8,654 nucleotides of DNA from Chloroflexota bacterium (GCA_021806765.1 JAJZQR010000218.1:1-8654), one strand, 5' to 3'. Counted from the first letter of the stretch, positions 1 through 7,049 are shown. A program made the numbers and translations. Notes: generated by a model from the sequence alone, not told the origin.

Positions 1-366
1 GGGATGGTCTTCCTCGTCCAGGGCCACGTACACCAGGTTGGCCGTGGCCGTGTGGGTGACCTCGCCGGTGCGCAGGTTCTCAGCCTCCACCCGCACCCCC
101 ACCTCCATGGAGGTCCGGCCCACGCCGTTCATGGAAGCCCTCAAGGTGACCAGATCCCCCACGTACACCGGATGGAGGAAGCTCATCTCGTCGATGCGGG
201 CCGTGACAACACGGCACCGACAATGGCGCGTCGCTACCACCCCACCCGCGGTGTCCACCAGCTTCATGATGGTGCCACCATGGACGTTGCCCGAAGGATT
301 GGCGTCCGTGGGAAGCATTAACTGACTGACGACGGTGACAGACTCGCTCACCTTCCGAGCTTCCAT
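1..366 (-). CDS. acyl-CoA thioesterase, hotdog fold (3' end cut by window edge)
   Basis: The reading frame starts at the ATG at 366 and is still open at base 1, so 122 residues are visible and the C-terminus is missing. The start is supported by a purine-rich GGGAGAGAGG stretch directly upstream. The protein resembles the YciA/BFIT/BACH group of hotdog acyl-CoA thioesterases, which hydrolyse acyl-CoA to free fatty acid and CoA in the cytoplasm. Visible family marks are the segment DANPSGNVHGG (residues 21-31), with N23 and the H29-G30-G31 turn, followed by the hotdog central helix IMKLVDTAGG carrying D38, the usual catalytic acid position. A beta-rich half follows (VVTARIDEMSFLHPV, then VYVGDLVTL). 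It is the last visible gene of a minus-strand series, but the repeat cluster upstream makes an independent transcript likely. The family is secure; the acyl-chain preference cannot be read from the sequence. Confidence 0.88.
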   Translation of the reverse strand, partial: MEARKVSESVTVVSQLMLPTDANPSGNVHGGTIMKLVDTAGGVVATRHCRCRVVTARIDEMSFLHPVYVGDLVTLRASMNGVGRTSMEVGVRVEAENLRTGEVTHTATANLVYVALDEEDHP

Positions 367-382
367 CCTCTCTCCCTTTCCA

Positions 383-526
383 GACGCGAGGACACGGAGA
401 CGCGGGGAGGGGCCATACAGGATGTACAGGATACACAGGATGAACCTCTAGATCACATCCTGCCTATCCTGTGCATCCTGTGTATCCTGTTCTTCTCTCC
501 GCGTCTCCGCGTCTCCCCTTCCCCGC
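383..526. repeat. hairpin-forming repeat cluster with inverted 9-bp tandem units
   Basis: The outer arms 395-409 and 495-509 are inverted copies of 15 bp with one mismatch (CGGAGACGCGGGGAG against CTCTCCGCGTCTCCG). Inside them the left side holds three tandem 9-bp units beginning ACAGGAT at 417, 426 and 435. The right side holds four units in the opposite orientation beginning ATCCTG at 457, 466, 475 and 484. The whole could fold into one long imperfect hairpin with a loop around 444-456. No T-run follows, so it is not a classical intrinsic terminator. It lies between two minus-strand genes and resembles the dispersed palindromic intergenic repeats seen in many environmental genomes. No coding capacity is apparent. 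Confidence 0.75.
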
Positions 527-535
527 GTCACGCCA

Positions 536-910
536 TCAGTGGCCCGCAGTTTCCTCCTCTGACTCGTGGGGCGTCAACCCCTCACCGACGCCGGGAGGCG
601 CCGCGTTCAACACATCCAGCCGAGGATTGTCTTCCTGCCCAAATGCCCCCTGGTCGTAGGCTTCGTCTCCGGCTCCCTCCCGTATCTCCCCGAAGCCATC
701 GCCTACCAACCGGGCCCAGGCCTCATTGCCCACATCCTCCTGAGCCACAACGTTGGAGCCGGGGGCAATCTGCTCATCCCCGGTAGCCACGAAGGGCCCG
801 TTCTCCGGGTGGTCTAAGTCGAAGTAGGTCTGGCCAGGCTCCAACCGATCACGACGCCTTCCTCGCATCCGCGCAGCCATCGCCCTCTCCGGAGTCTCTC
901 CTTGTGCCAC
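536..910 (-). CDS. hypothetical small acidic protein
   Basis: I do not recognise this 124-residue protein. The frame starts at GTG 910, with GGGGAGG about 8 bases upstream. An ATG at codon 11 preceded by GGAGAGG is a reasonable alternative start. The N-terminus is basic (RMRGRRRDR, residues 14-22). The rest is strongly acidic and rich in Gly, Glu, Asp and Pro, including FDLDHPENGPFVATGDEQ, and it has no signal peptide or membrane segment. The composition suggests a mostly disordered protein. The opposite strand also has open frames here, but none has a convincing ribosome site. The gene stands alone between two inverted-repeat clusters (383-526 and 937-1011) on the same strand as its neighbours. 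It is probably a real but lineage-restricted gene; a spurious frame cannot be excluded. Confidence 0.5.
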   Translation of the reverse strand: MAQGETPERAMAARMRGRRRDRLEPGQTYFDLDHPENGPFVATGDEQIAPGSNVVAQEDVGNEAWARLVGDGFGEIREGAGDEAYDQGAFGQEDNPRLDVLNAAPPGVGEGLTPHESEEETAGH

Positions 911-936
911 CTTGCCTGCCTCCCCAATTCCGCACC

Positions 937-1011
937 GTAGGGCGGGGTCTTGTACCCCGCCGCCCGGCGCTGGACGTACGAGCAGCGGCGGGGGATAAAC
1001 CTCCGCCCTAC
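937..1011. repeat. two-tier inverted repeat with GTAGGG/CCCTAC ends
   Basis: The arms 937-964 and 984-1011 are inverted copies with about 21 of 28 positions matching, and the ends are exact (GTAGGGCGG and CCGCCCTAC). Each arm is itself a hairpin. In the left arm GGCGGGGT (941-948) pairs perfectly with ACCCCGCC (954-961) across a 5-base loop. In the right arm a similar stem has one mismatch. The element could therefore form either one long hairpin or two short ones. It lies between the stop of the GT-C gene (1028) and the start of the next minus-strand gene (910), where it may end or attenuate transcription, although no T-run is present. Its ends resemble those of the palindrome at 4066-4093. 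Confidence 0.75.
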
Positions 1012-1027
1012 TTCAGGAGCAACGCTC

Positions 1028-2404
1028 TCAAGGGCGGGGCAATAACTGTGCCCTTCGGCGCCAGCCCCAGAAGATCAGCAGACTGTAGAGCGGGAGATAC
1101 TCCGCCGCCCTCACCCAGGGCCAGAGGGAGTTCCCCACTCCAGGCAGGTAGGTGAGATCAGTCAACACGACCAACCCGGAGAGCAGCAGCCAGCCGAGGG
1201 CGGGGCCAGGGCTCGGCAGACCGTTCGGTCCCAACCCCAGGGCAAAGCAGAGGAAGGGCACTATCCAGGTGAGGTACCAGGGCTCCACCACGGCGTTCAC
1301 CATAACAAAAAGGCCAAGCATCCAGTAGGTGGAAAGCAGCAGCCGCTTCCAGTCCGCCCCACGCCTCCAGATCCAGACCAGCAGGAGGAGCGAGGAGAAA
1401 ACCAACAATCCGGCAGCCACAGCCCTCGCAACGGCGTCCGGATCGGAGGTTACCCGCTGCATCAGTCTGGACAGCAGGTACCCGAGGCTGTCGTTGAAGC
1501 GGGCATCGGAGGCCTCCGAGAGTAGCCCGCCCGATTCCATGCTCGCCATCAACCAGGGGACAAGCCCCGTCACGACCACGACGCCCATGGTCAAGGTACC
1601 ACCCACTCCCCAAAGAGGTAGGAAGAGAGGAGCAGCCACCACGGGCACCAGCTTCACCAGCACAGAGACGCCCATCAAGCCGGCGCTCAGCCCCCTCTTC
1701 CCCAGGGCGAGGAGGTAGAGGGCAGCCAGCAGGGGCAGGACCATAGCCGCATCGTAGTGAGCGCTGTGCGCAAACTGCAGAAGGATCAGGGGGTTCCAGG
1801 CGTAGATCAGCACCCGGCGGGGATCCAGTCCGAAACGGCTCAGCATGGGAATCAGCAAGAGGACGATGCCCAGGTCGAAAGCCACAGCCATGCCTTGCAT
1901 GGCCTTCAGACTGTCCGGAGCCAACCGGTAGGCCAGAGCAAAGAGGGCTTCGGCCAGAGGCGGATAGGGGGTGGGCATCGACTTGGCGTTGATCCCCTCC
2001 CACAGGGAGTCCCGGAGATACGCCAGTTCCGGCGCCGACGGGGGGTACTGGTAGGGATCGATGCCCGCATTGCGCACCTTCCCGTCCCACACGTATCGAA
2101 AGACATCGTCGGAGAGACTGGGGCTGGTGGCCAGGAGAAGCGCCCGCAGGAGCACCGCCACCCCCAGGATGAGAGCCAGGTCGGCGGCCACCGAGCTGCG
2201 GCCACGGTTGCGGGCCTCGGCTCTCAGCAGCAGCACTACCGCGGCCAGGTAGAAAGCAAAGGACCCCAGAAACTCGAGTGAGTGCCGGACCAGATCGGAA
2301 CCAGGGGGGAAGATCAAGGCGCCGGCAGCGTAGCTGCCCACGCCGACACCGCACACCAGGAGCGACCGCCTGAACCCAGGCCTTGAGGTCTCCTTTCCCA
2401 GCAC
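1028..2404 (-). CDS. multi-pass GT-C glycosyltransferase, polyprenol-phosphate mannosyltransferase-like (MptB/GT87-like)
   Basis: This 458-residue integral membrane protein has roughly a dozen hydrophobic helices (for example near 14-31, 43-60, 73-92, 172-189, 197-213, 218-235, 271-288, 327-346, 356-372, 376-392, 402-419 and 434-449). The first extracytoplasmic loop carries the acidic GT-C signature SLSDDVFRYVWDGKV with D99 and D100, followed by GIDPYQYPP (115-122) and the conserved PYPP at 146-149. WNPL (203-206), HYDA (216-219), the conserved lysine K251 in the helix LVKLVPV and PWYLTW (375-380) also fit the MptA/MptB/GT87-type transferases. These use polyprenyl-phosphate sugars to glycosylate acceptors outside the membrane. 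The start is GTG at 2404 with GGGAG about 8 bases upstream; a later start inside the N-terminal 17 residues is possible. The sugar donor and acceptor cannot be read from the sequence. It is probably transcribed from the promoter at 2487-2515. Confidence 0.82.
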   Translation of the reverse strand: MLGKETSRPGFRRSLLVCGVGVGSYAAGALIFPPGSDLVRHSLEFLGSFAFYLAAVVLLLRAEARNRGRSSVAADLALILGVAVLLRALLLATSPSLSDDVFRYVWDGKVRNAGIDPYQYPPSAPELAYLRDSLWEGINAKSMPTPYPPLAEALFALAYRLAPDSLKAMQGMAVAFDLGIVLLLIPMLSRFGLDPRRVLIYAWNPLILLQFAHSAHYDAAMVLPLLAALYLLALGKRGLSAGLMGVSVLVKLVPVVAAPLFLPLWGVGGTLTMGVVVVTGLVPWLMASMESGGLLSEASDARFNDSLGYLLSRLMQRVTSDPDAVARAVAAGLLVFSSLLLLVWIWRRGADWKRLLLSTYWMLGLFVMVNAVVEPWYLTWIVPFLCFALGLGPNGLPSPGPALGWLLLSGLVVLTDLTYLPGVGNSLWPWVRAAEYLPLYSLLIFWGWRRRAQLLPRP

Positions 2405-2486
2405 CCCAGACTCCCGCTAAGCCTTCGCGGTACGACCGCAGTTCAGGCTCACCCCTTCTTCACGAGGATGACTAGCACTGCGCCAT

Positions 2487-2515
2487 ACGATACAGATTCT
2501 GTTCGGGAATGCCAA
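2487..2515 (-). promoter_or_regulatory. candidate sigma70-type promoter for the GT-C gene
   Basis: On the minus strand TTGGCA (2515-2510) is separated by exactly 17 bases from TATCGT (2492-2487). These match 5 of 6 and 4 of 6 consensus positions. Transcription would start near 2479, giving a leader of about 75 bases before the GTG at 2404. The site lies in the 205-bp gap between two divergent genes. That gap holds no other convincing gene, and I see no comparable promoter for the plus-strand phosphoesterase. Confidence 0.5.
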
Positions 2516-2609
2516 GGGCCTTCGTTGTGGTCTCCCCCTGTGGCACGTCAGTTGCTTCCATTCTCCTGATCTGAACCTGCTGGCGAAGACTACTAAGGAC
2601 AACGGAAGA

Positions 2610-3350
2610 ATGCCCACCATAGCGGCCGTCGCGGACATTCACTGCCACGATCACATGAGAGGGCAACTGGCAGAGACCCTTCGCGACGTCAACGACCGGG
2701 CAGGCGTCCTCGTACTGGCCGGCGATCTCACCGCCAGCGGGCAGCTGAGCGAGGCGAGAGAGCTGCTCCGAGAGCTAAGACCGGTCACCATCCCGGTCAT
2801 TGCCGTTCTGGGAAACCACGACTTCGAGCATCATCAGCAGGATCAGATCTACGATCTTCTCAAGGCGAGCGGCATCTACATGCTGGACGGTGACTCCGCA
2901 GAGGTGGACGTCCAGGGGGAACGCATCGGCTTCGCCGGTACGAAGGGATTCGCGGGAGGCTTTGGCCGCTACCTGCTCACTGGTTTCGGAGAACAGATGA
3001 TCAAGGACTTCGTCCTGGACGGCATCGTAGAGGTGGAGAAACTGGAGCGGGCCCTGTCCCAGCTGCGTGCGGATCGACGGGTCGTGGTCCTCCACTACGC
3101 GCCCATCAGAGAGACCCTTACCGGCGAGCCGCTGGAGCTATACCCATTCCTGGGTAACTCGGAACTGTCCAGGCCAATCGACAACTTCGGAGCGGAGGTA
3201 GTGTTCCACGGCCACAGCCATTACGGGTCGGTATTCGGACACACCAAGGCCGGTATCCCCGTGTTCAACGTCGCCCAGACGCTGGTGGTAACCTACCATC
3301 TCTTCGAGCTTCCTGAGGCCCGGGTGCCCCTCGAGGCCGTCAATGAGTAG
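2610..3350 (+). CDS. calcineurin-like metallophosphoesterase
   Basis: This 246-residue protein contains the full metal-binding set of the calcineurin-like phosphoesterase family. DIH is at 9-11, GDL at 38-40, GNHD at 68-71, H162 lies in VVLHYAPI, and GHSH is at 201-204. These residues normally hold two divalent metals and hydrolyse phosphomono- or phosphodiesters. There is no signal peptide, so the protein should be cytoplasmic. The start is ATG 2610, preceded by AAGGACAACGGAAGA. The glycine-rich stretch GTKGFAGGFGRY (110-121) and the short size are typical of the small single-domain members whose substrates are mostly unknown. The last 8 bases overlap the start of the nucleotidyltransferase gene, which points to coupled translation and to a shared pathway. 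The fold and chemistry are secure; the substrate is open. Confidence 0.9.
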   Translation: MPTIAAVADIHCHDHMRGQLAETLRDVNDRAGVLVLAGDLTASGQLSEARELLRELRPVTIPVIAVLGNHDFEHHQQDQIYDLLKASGIYMLDGDSAEVDVQGERIGFAGTKGFAGGFGRYLLTGFGEQMIKDFVLDGIVEVEKLERALSQLRADRRVVVLHYAPIRETLTGEPLELYPFLGNSELSRPIDNFGAEVVFHGHSHYGSVFGHTKAGIPVFNVAQTLVVTYHLFELPEARVPLEAVNE

Positions 3351-4014
3351 CGAACGCCCCACCTCGCGAAGCTGGATCTTCGTCAGGGTATTGCGGCAAA
3401 CGGTGGACACCCTCAAGGCCGCTGGAGTTCCCTTTCTCATCGTCGGAGGGCTCGCCGCCAAGACCTACGGGAAGCGACGCACCACCCACGACATCGACCT
3501 GTTCGTGAAGCCCACCGACGCCCGCCGTGCCATGGACGCGCTGGCAGAAGCCGGCTTCGAGACCGAGGTGACCTTCCCCGACTGGCTGTACAAAGCCTTC
3601 AAGTACGACGTGATGGTCGACATCATCTTCAAGTCAGAAGGCAACATCACCGTCGACGACGAGACCCTCCAGCGAGCCAGACAGATGGAGTACAGGGGAA
3701 GGCTCCTCCCGGTAGTCCCCCCCGAGGTCCTGATGTTGATGAAGATCTTTGCCCTCCGCGACACCCATGCCGCCAACACCCACTGGCGCCACTGGCGCGA
3801 TGCCGTATCGGTAGTGCGGAACGTCCGGCTGGACTGGGACTTCCTCTACCACAAGGCGGTACATCTGGGACCTCGTACCGTGTTGGGCTTCCTGCTCCTG
3901 GCCGAGGTCGAGGGGGTGAAGGCCGACAACGAGACCGTTGCCAGGCTCTCCCAGGTGGTCGGCGCCGACGCCTCGGCGGGCAACTCGGGGCGCAAGACCG
4001 CCCCCGCCGCCTGA
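3343..4014 (+). CDS. minimal nucleotidyltransferase (AbiEii/MNT-like)
   Basis: This 223-residue protein has the polymerase-beta-type nucleotidyltransferase core. FLIVGGLAAKTYG (31-43) is the GG-helix, TTHDIDLFV (47-55) gives the metal ligands D50 and D52, and D93 in DVMVDIIF (89-96) supplies the third carboxylate. The second half (about 120-200) is helical and includes PPEVLMLMKIFALRD, a segment common in AbiEii-like and other minimal transferases. Such enzymes move NMP groups to proteins, tRNA or small molecules, and several act as toxins; which target applies here is not visible. The ATG lies inside the end of the phosphoesterase gene (ATGAGTAG overlap) with GAGG 7 bases upstream. The C-terminal tail is Ala/Gly-rich and probably disordered. 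The fold is well supported; the biological role is inference. Confidence 0.85.
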   Translation: MSSERPTSRSWIFVRVLRQTVDTLKAAGVPFLIVGGLAAKTYGKRRTTHDIDLFVKPTDARRAMDALAEAGFETEVTFPDWLYKAFKYDVMVDIIFKSEGNITVDDETLQRARQMEYRGRLLPVVPPEVLMLMKIFALRDTHAANTHWRHWRDAVSVVRNVRLDWDFLYHKAVHLGPRTVLGFLLLAEVEGVKADNETVARLSQVVGADASAGNSGRKTAPAA

Positions 4015-4065
4015 TCCCTCCCCGCACCCTCCGGGTTGCACCTATCCCCAGGGACCGTCTAATCT

Positions 4066-4093
4066 GTAGGGGCGACCGGCCGGTCGCCCCTAC
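4066..4093. repeat. perfect 28-bp palindrome
   Basis: GTAGGGGCGACCGG (4066-4079) is followed immediately by its exact reverse complement (4080-4093), giving a gapless palindrome. It lies 51 bases after the nucleotidyltransferase stop and 22 bases before the next plus-strand start. RNA from it could form a strong stem just ahead of the ribosome site GGAGG of the downstream gene. There is no T-run, so a rho-independent terminator is unlikely. The ends GTAGGG and CCCTAC are shared with the inverted repeat at 937-1011, which suggests one dispersed repeat family. Confidence 0.85.
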
Positions 4094-4115
4094 TCTGACG
4101 GAGGTAACCCGCTTC

Positions 4116-4883
4116 ATGGTAGCCCTGGTAACGACCCTCCATGACCCGACAGGTCGAATGGTGGAACCCACCCGCCGGCTATTGACCGGCCTGAGAGAGC
4201 TGTACGAGGGGATAATCGTGGTCCCCACCTCGGCCACCTCCCCCCTGCTGCTGGAGGCCATCAGCGAGGCCACCGTTCAACCCCTCGCCGAGAGCGACGG
4301 AAACATAGGGGTCGGCCGGCGGCATGCTCTGCGGCTTGGCCTGGGATCAGGCGCACAGCACCTCCACTACTGCGACTTCGACCGCATCCTCCACTGGCTG
4401 GGGCGCTACCCTCAAGAGCTGGTATCGGTGCTGCAGGCTATCCAGCGGCACGACTATCTGATCCTGGGCCGTACCGAGCGGGCCTTTGCCTCCCATCCCC
4501 GAGTTCAACGGGATACCGAGGCCATCACCAACCACGCTTTCTCCCTGTGGTTTGGCCAGTCTGTAGACGTCAGCGCGGGCTCCTGCGGGGTCTCCCGCGG
4601 GGCAGCCGAGCTGCTGCTGGCCGGCTCCACGGCTCCCACCAATGCAACGGACGCCGAGTGGCCCGCCCTGGTGCGGATGATGGAGGGGCGCCGGGTGGGC
4701 TACCTGGAGACCGAGGGGCTGGAGTTCGAGACGCCTGACTACTATCCGGAGGAGATCGCCCGTGCCGGATCCCTGGAACGATGGCTGGAGGAGAGGTCAA
4801 GGCCCCTCGATGCCTGGATCGCTCGCACCCGCCTCACCCTGGATTCCCTGGTGGCGACCCTGAGGGTGATCGAGGGCAAATGA
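4116..4883 (+). CDS. putative GT-A-fold glycosyltransferase-like protein
   Basis: This 255-residue cytoplasmic protein has no signal peptide or membrane helix. The start is ATG 4116 with GGAGG about 11 bases upstream. The N-terminus (MVALVTTLHDPTG, then LYEGIIVVPTSATSP at 29-43) reads like the first alternating beta-alpha units of a nucleotide-sugar binding domain. DGNIGVGRRHALRLGL (61-76) resembles the GT-A region where donors are bound, and LHYCDFDRILHW (83-94) carries D87 and D89 as a DxD-type metal motif. A second loop, SAGSCGVSRGAAELLLAG, and a segment ending in EFETPDYYP follow. I cannot name a specific family or acceptor. The gene converges with the histidine kinase gene 9 bases beyond its stop. 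The transferase call is an inference from motif order and could be wrong. Confidence 0.5.
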   Translation: MVALVTTLHDPTGRMVEPTRRLLTGLRELYEGIIVVPTSATSPLLLEAISEATVQPLAESDGNIGVGRRHALRLGLGSGAQHLHYCDFDRILHWLGRYPQELVSVLQAIQRHDYLILGRTERAFASHPRVQRDTEAITNHAFSLWFGQSVDVSAGSCGVSRGAAELLLAGSTAPTNATDAEWPALVRMMEGRRVGYLETEGLEFETPDYYPEEIARAGSLERWLEERSRPLDAWIARTRLTLDSLVATLRVIEGK

Positions 4884-4892
4884 CCTAACCCC

Positions 4893-6344
4893 CTACCCCC
4901 CGTCAGTTCTCTCGACAACAGCAACGCCACCGGCAGGTTGCTGGTGAAGGCCGCCCGGCAGCACGACGGTGAAAGTCGTCCCCTTCTCCAACTGGCTCAC
5001 CACCTCGATCCGGCCACCGTGGGCCTCCACCAACCCCTTGGCGATGGCCAGACCGAAGCCCAACCTGCCCGGTCGCCCCTCGGCGAACCTCTTGAACCGG
5101 TCGAACAGTCTAGGCAGATCCTCTTCCGATATCCCCGGGCCCTCGTCCCGCACGAAGAGGCGACACTCCCCGTCGGGCGCCTCGCCTCCCAGGACCACCT
5201 TCTTGCCGGTTGGGGTGTGGCGAATGGCGTTCTCCACCAGGTTGCCCAGAGCCTGAGCCAGCCGCTCGCCGTCACCCCACAGGGCAGGCAGATCCGGCTC
5301 TTCCTCAAGCTCCAGGGAAACCCCCATCTCGGCGGCCTCCGCGGCAAACTCCGCGGATAGCGATCGGAGAAGGACGCTCGGGCTCAACTTCTTCTTGTGA
5401 AGCTGCAGACGGCCCGCCTCTATCCTGGCCGCCTCCAACAGATCGTCTGCCATCCGGTGCAATCGCTGGCTGTGGCTGGCCAGCCCGTCCAGCAGCAGGG
5501 GGCGCATGGCCGGATCGTCTACGGCACCCCTTTGAAGGGCCTCCACGGCCATGGCCACGCCGGTGATGGAGGAATGGAGATCGTGGGAAACGTCCCCCAG
5601 CAACTGCTGTCGAGCCCACTCCGCCTCCTGTAGCCGCTCAGCCAGGGCATCGAAGGCACGACCCGCCTCGCGAATCTCATCGTCCCCCCGGGGATTGACC
5701 CGAGAATCCAGTTTCCCCGCGCTCAACGCCCTGGCTGCCGCAGCCAGCCGCCTGGCGGGTGCGCTGAGGCTCTGGGCCAACACCATCGACAACAGGAGAC
5801 TCACACTGCCCGCCACCGCCAGTCCTATCAGGATCGTCGTGGTCAAGTCCCATATCTGGCTGTACAGATCCCCCAACTGGTGCGTGAGCCGGATCGACCC
5901 CACCTGCCTCCCGTCCCAATCGATCGGCGCCCGGATGGACACCACGTCGGCCGACGGCTGGTTCACCCCACGGGCAACCCATTCGATACGCTGCTGCAGC
6001 TCGCTGGAAAGCCCGTAGGTAGCGCCAGGGCTGCCCGCCAGCTTGTACTCGTCGGGCTCCGTGGACCCCACGATGGTCCCATCGGCATCGGCCACCATCA
6101 CCCGCACCGACACGTTCGCCCCTATGTCTTGTAGGTAGCTGCGGACCGCGTCCCGGTCCCCGGCCGCCAGGTCAGGGCCGAGCCTCTCCGCCAGCAGGGC
6201 CATCTCGTCCCGCATCCCCACCTGGATGACCCCAAGATAGAACCAGTCCACGCTCCGCATCAGGTAGAAGCCGAGGACGACCATGGCCAGCAGGACGAGG
6301 CCCAGATGACTCAACACCAGCTTGGTTCGGAGGCTGCGCAGCAT
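4893..6344 (-). CDS. membrane sensor histidine kinase with HAMP domain
   Basis: This 483-residue protein has a first membrane helix at about 9-28, an extracytoplasmic sensor region at about 30-167, a second helix at about 168-190, a HAMP linker to about 244, then a dimerisation and phosphoacceptor helix and the ATPase domain. The ATPase boxes are clear: N-box with N372 (ENAIRHTP), G1 DEGPGI (400-405), F-box LFDRFKRF (413-420) and G2 GFGLAIAKG (429-437). The H-box is DVSHDLHSSITG with H254. The usual Arg-Thr-Pro after HEL is replaced by His-Ser-Ser. The sensor domain matches no ligand-binding domain that I can name. The ATG at 6344 lies 3 bases after the regulator stop, with only a weak ribosome site, so translation is probably coupled to the regulator. 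It would autophosphorylate and pass phosphate to D56 of that partner. Confidence 0.93.
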   Translation of the reverse strand: MLRSLRTKLVLSHLGLVLLAMVVLGFYLMRSVDWFYLGVIQVGMRDEMALLAERLGPDLAAGDRDAVRSYLQDIGANVSVRVMVADADGTIVGSTEPDEYKLAGSPGATYGLSSELQQRIEWVARGVNQPSADVVSIRAPIDWDGRQVGSIRLTHQLGDLYSQIWDLTTTILIGLAVAGSVSLLLSMVLAQSLSAPARRLAAAARALSAGKLDSRVNPRGDDEIREAGRAFDALAERLQEAEWARQQLLGDVSHDLHSSITGVAMAVEALQRGAVDDPAMRPLLLDGLASHSQRLHRMADDLLEAARIEAGRLQLHKKKLSPSVLLRSLSAEFAAEAAEMGVSLELEEEPDLPALWGDGERLAQALGNLVENAIRHTPTGKKVVLGGEAPDGECRLFVRDEGPGISEEDLPRLFDRFKRFAEGRPGRLGFGLAIAKGLVEAHGGRIEVVSQLEKGTTFTVVLPGGLHQQPAGGVAVVERTDGG

Positions 6345-6347
6345 CGG

Positions 6348-7049
6348 TCAGGACCCGACGGCCGCGAACCGATAGCCCACGCCACGAACCGTCTCGATGA
6401 GGTGAGGTCGATCCGGATCTCCTTCGATCTTCCGCCGCAACTGACGAATGAACACCTCCACGACGTTCTCATCGCCAAACCACTCGGTCCCCCACACAGT
6501 GTCCAGGATCTCCTGGCGGCTCAGAGCGCGGCCGGCGTTGGACATCAGCAACTGCAACAGTTCGAACTCCCGGGGCGTCACGGCGACCTCGCGGCCCCGC
6601 ACCTCGACCCGATGGGCATCCACATCCAGGTACACGTCTCCAATGCGATAGGAGGACGGCGCCGGTCGAGCCACGGCCATCTGGCTGCGCCTCAGCAGCG
6701 CCCGCACCCTGGCAGTCAGTTCCGCGATGCCCACCGGCTTCGTCACGTACTCGTCCCCGCCCGCATCCAGAGCAACGACCTTGTCCACTTCTTCCTGTCG
6801 GGCTGTGAGGAACATTATGGGAACCTGGGATTCTCGCCGCAGCCGGCGGCACACCTCGACCCCGTTGATGTCGGGGAGCCCCACGTCCAGCACCACCAAC
6901 TGAGGGCTCCCTCGCTTGGCCTCCTCCAGGGCCGCGTGGCCGGTGCCGGCCTGGATGACTCCGTAGCCCTCCTGCTGGAGAGCGTAGGCGATGGAATTGC
7001 TGATCAATGGATCGTCATCAACCACCAGTATGATCTCCTGGGTCGACAC
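6348..7049 (-). CDS. OmpR/PhoB-family response regulator
   Basis: The protein has a receiver domain (about 1-120) and a winged-helix DNA-binding domain (about 130-230). Counting from the GTG start, the acidic pocket lies in VVDDDP (9-14), the phosphoacceptor is the Asp in VVLDVGLP (D55), the switch threonine lies in MFLTAR, and the conserved lysine lies in EYVTKP. Numbered from the upstream TTG these shift by one (D56, T83, K105). The loop GGDEY carries Gly where Ala is usual. The C-terminal domain shows the OmpR pattern: VTPREFELLQLLMSNAG, then VVEVFIRQLRRKIEG and IETVRGVGYRF. The start is GTG 7049, 9 bases after GGAGG; an in-frame TTG directly upstream at 7052 has spacing 6 and cannot be excluded. 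It is the first gene of the regulator-kinase operon and is expected to bind paired 11-bp repeats such as those at 7188-7220. Confidence 0.94.
   Translation of the reverse strand: MSTQEIILVVDDDPLISNSIAYALQQEGYGVIQAGTGHAALEEAKRGSPQLVVLDVGLPDINGVEVCRRLRRESQVPIMFLTARQEEVDKVVALDAGGDEYVTKPVGIAELTARVRALLRRSQMAVARPAPSSYRIGDVYLDVDAHRVEVRGREVAVTPREFELLQLLMSNAGRALSRQEILDTVWGTEWFGDENVVEVFIRQLRRKIEGDPDRPHLIETVRGVGYRFAAVGS

Noticed and set aside
1158..2354. Long minus-strand alternative frame inside the GT-C gene
   Set aside because: It is rich in Gly, Pro and Arg, lacks any domain, and is a GC-rich shadow of the gene with clear membrane helices and motifs.
2472..2666. Short minus-strand open frames in the divergent gap
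   Set aside because: They overlap the phosphoesterase start and the candidate promoter. The best internal ATG has a purine stretch with no spacer, and no family is recognisable.
4066..4093. Rho-independent terminator
   Set aside because: The stem is strong, but the following bases (TCTGACGG) contain no T-run and the stem lies only 22 bp before the next start.
4938..5633. Plus-strand open frames opposite the histidine kinase
   Set aside because: They mirror high-GC codons of the kinase ATPase domain and have no ribosome sites or domains.
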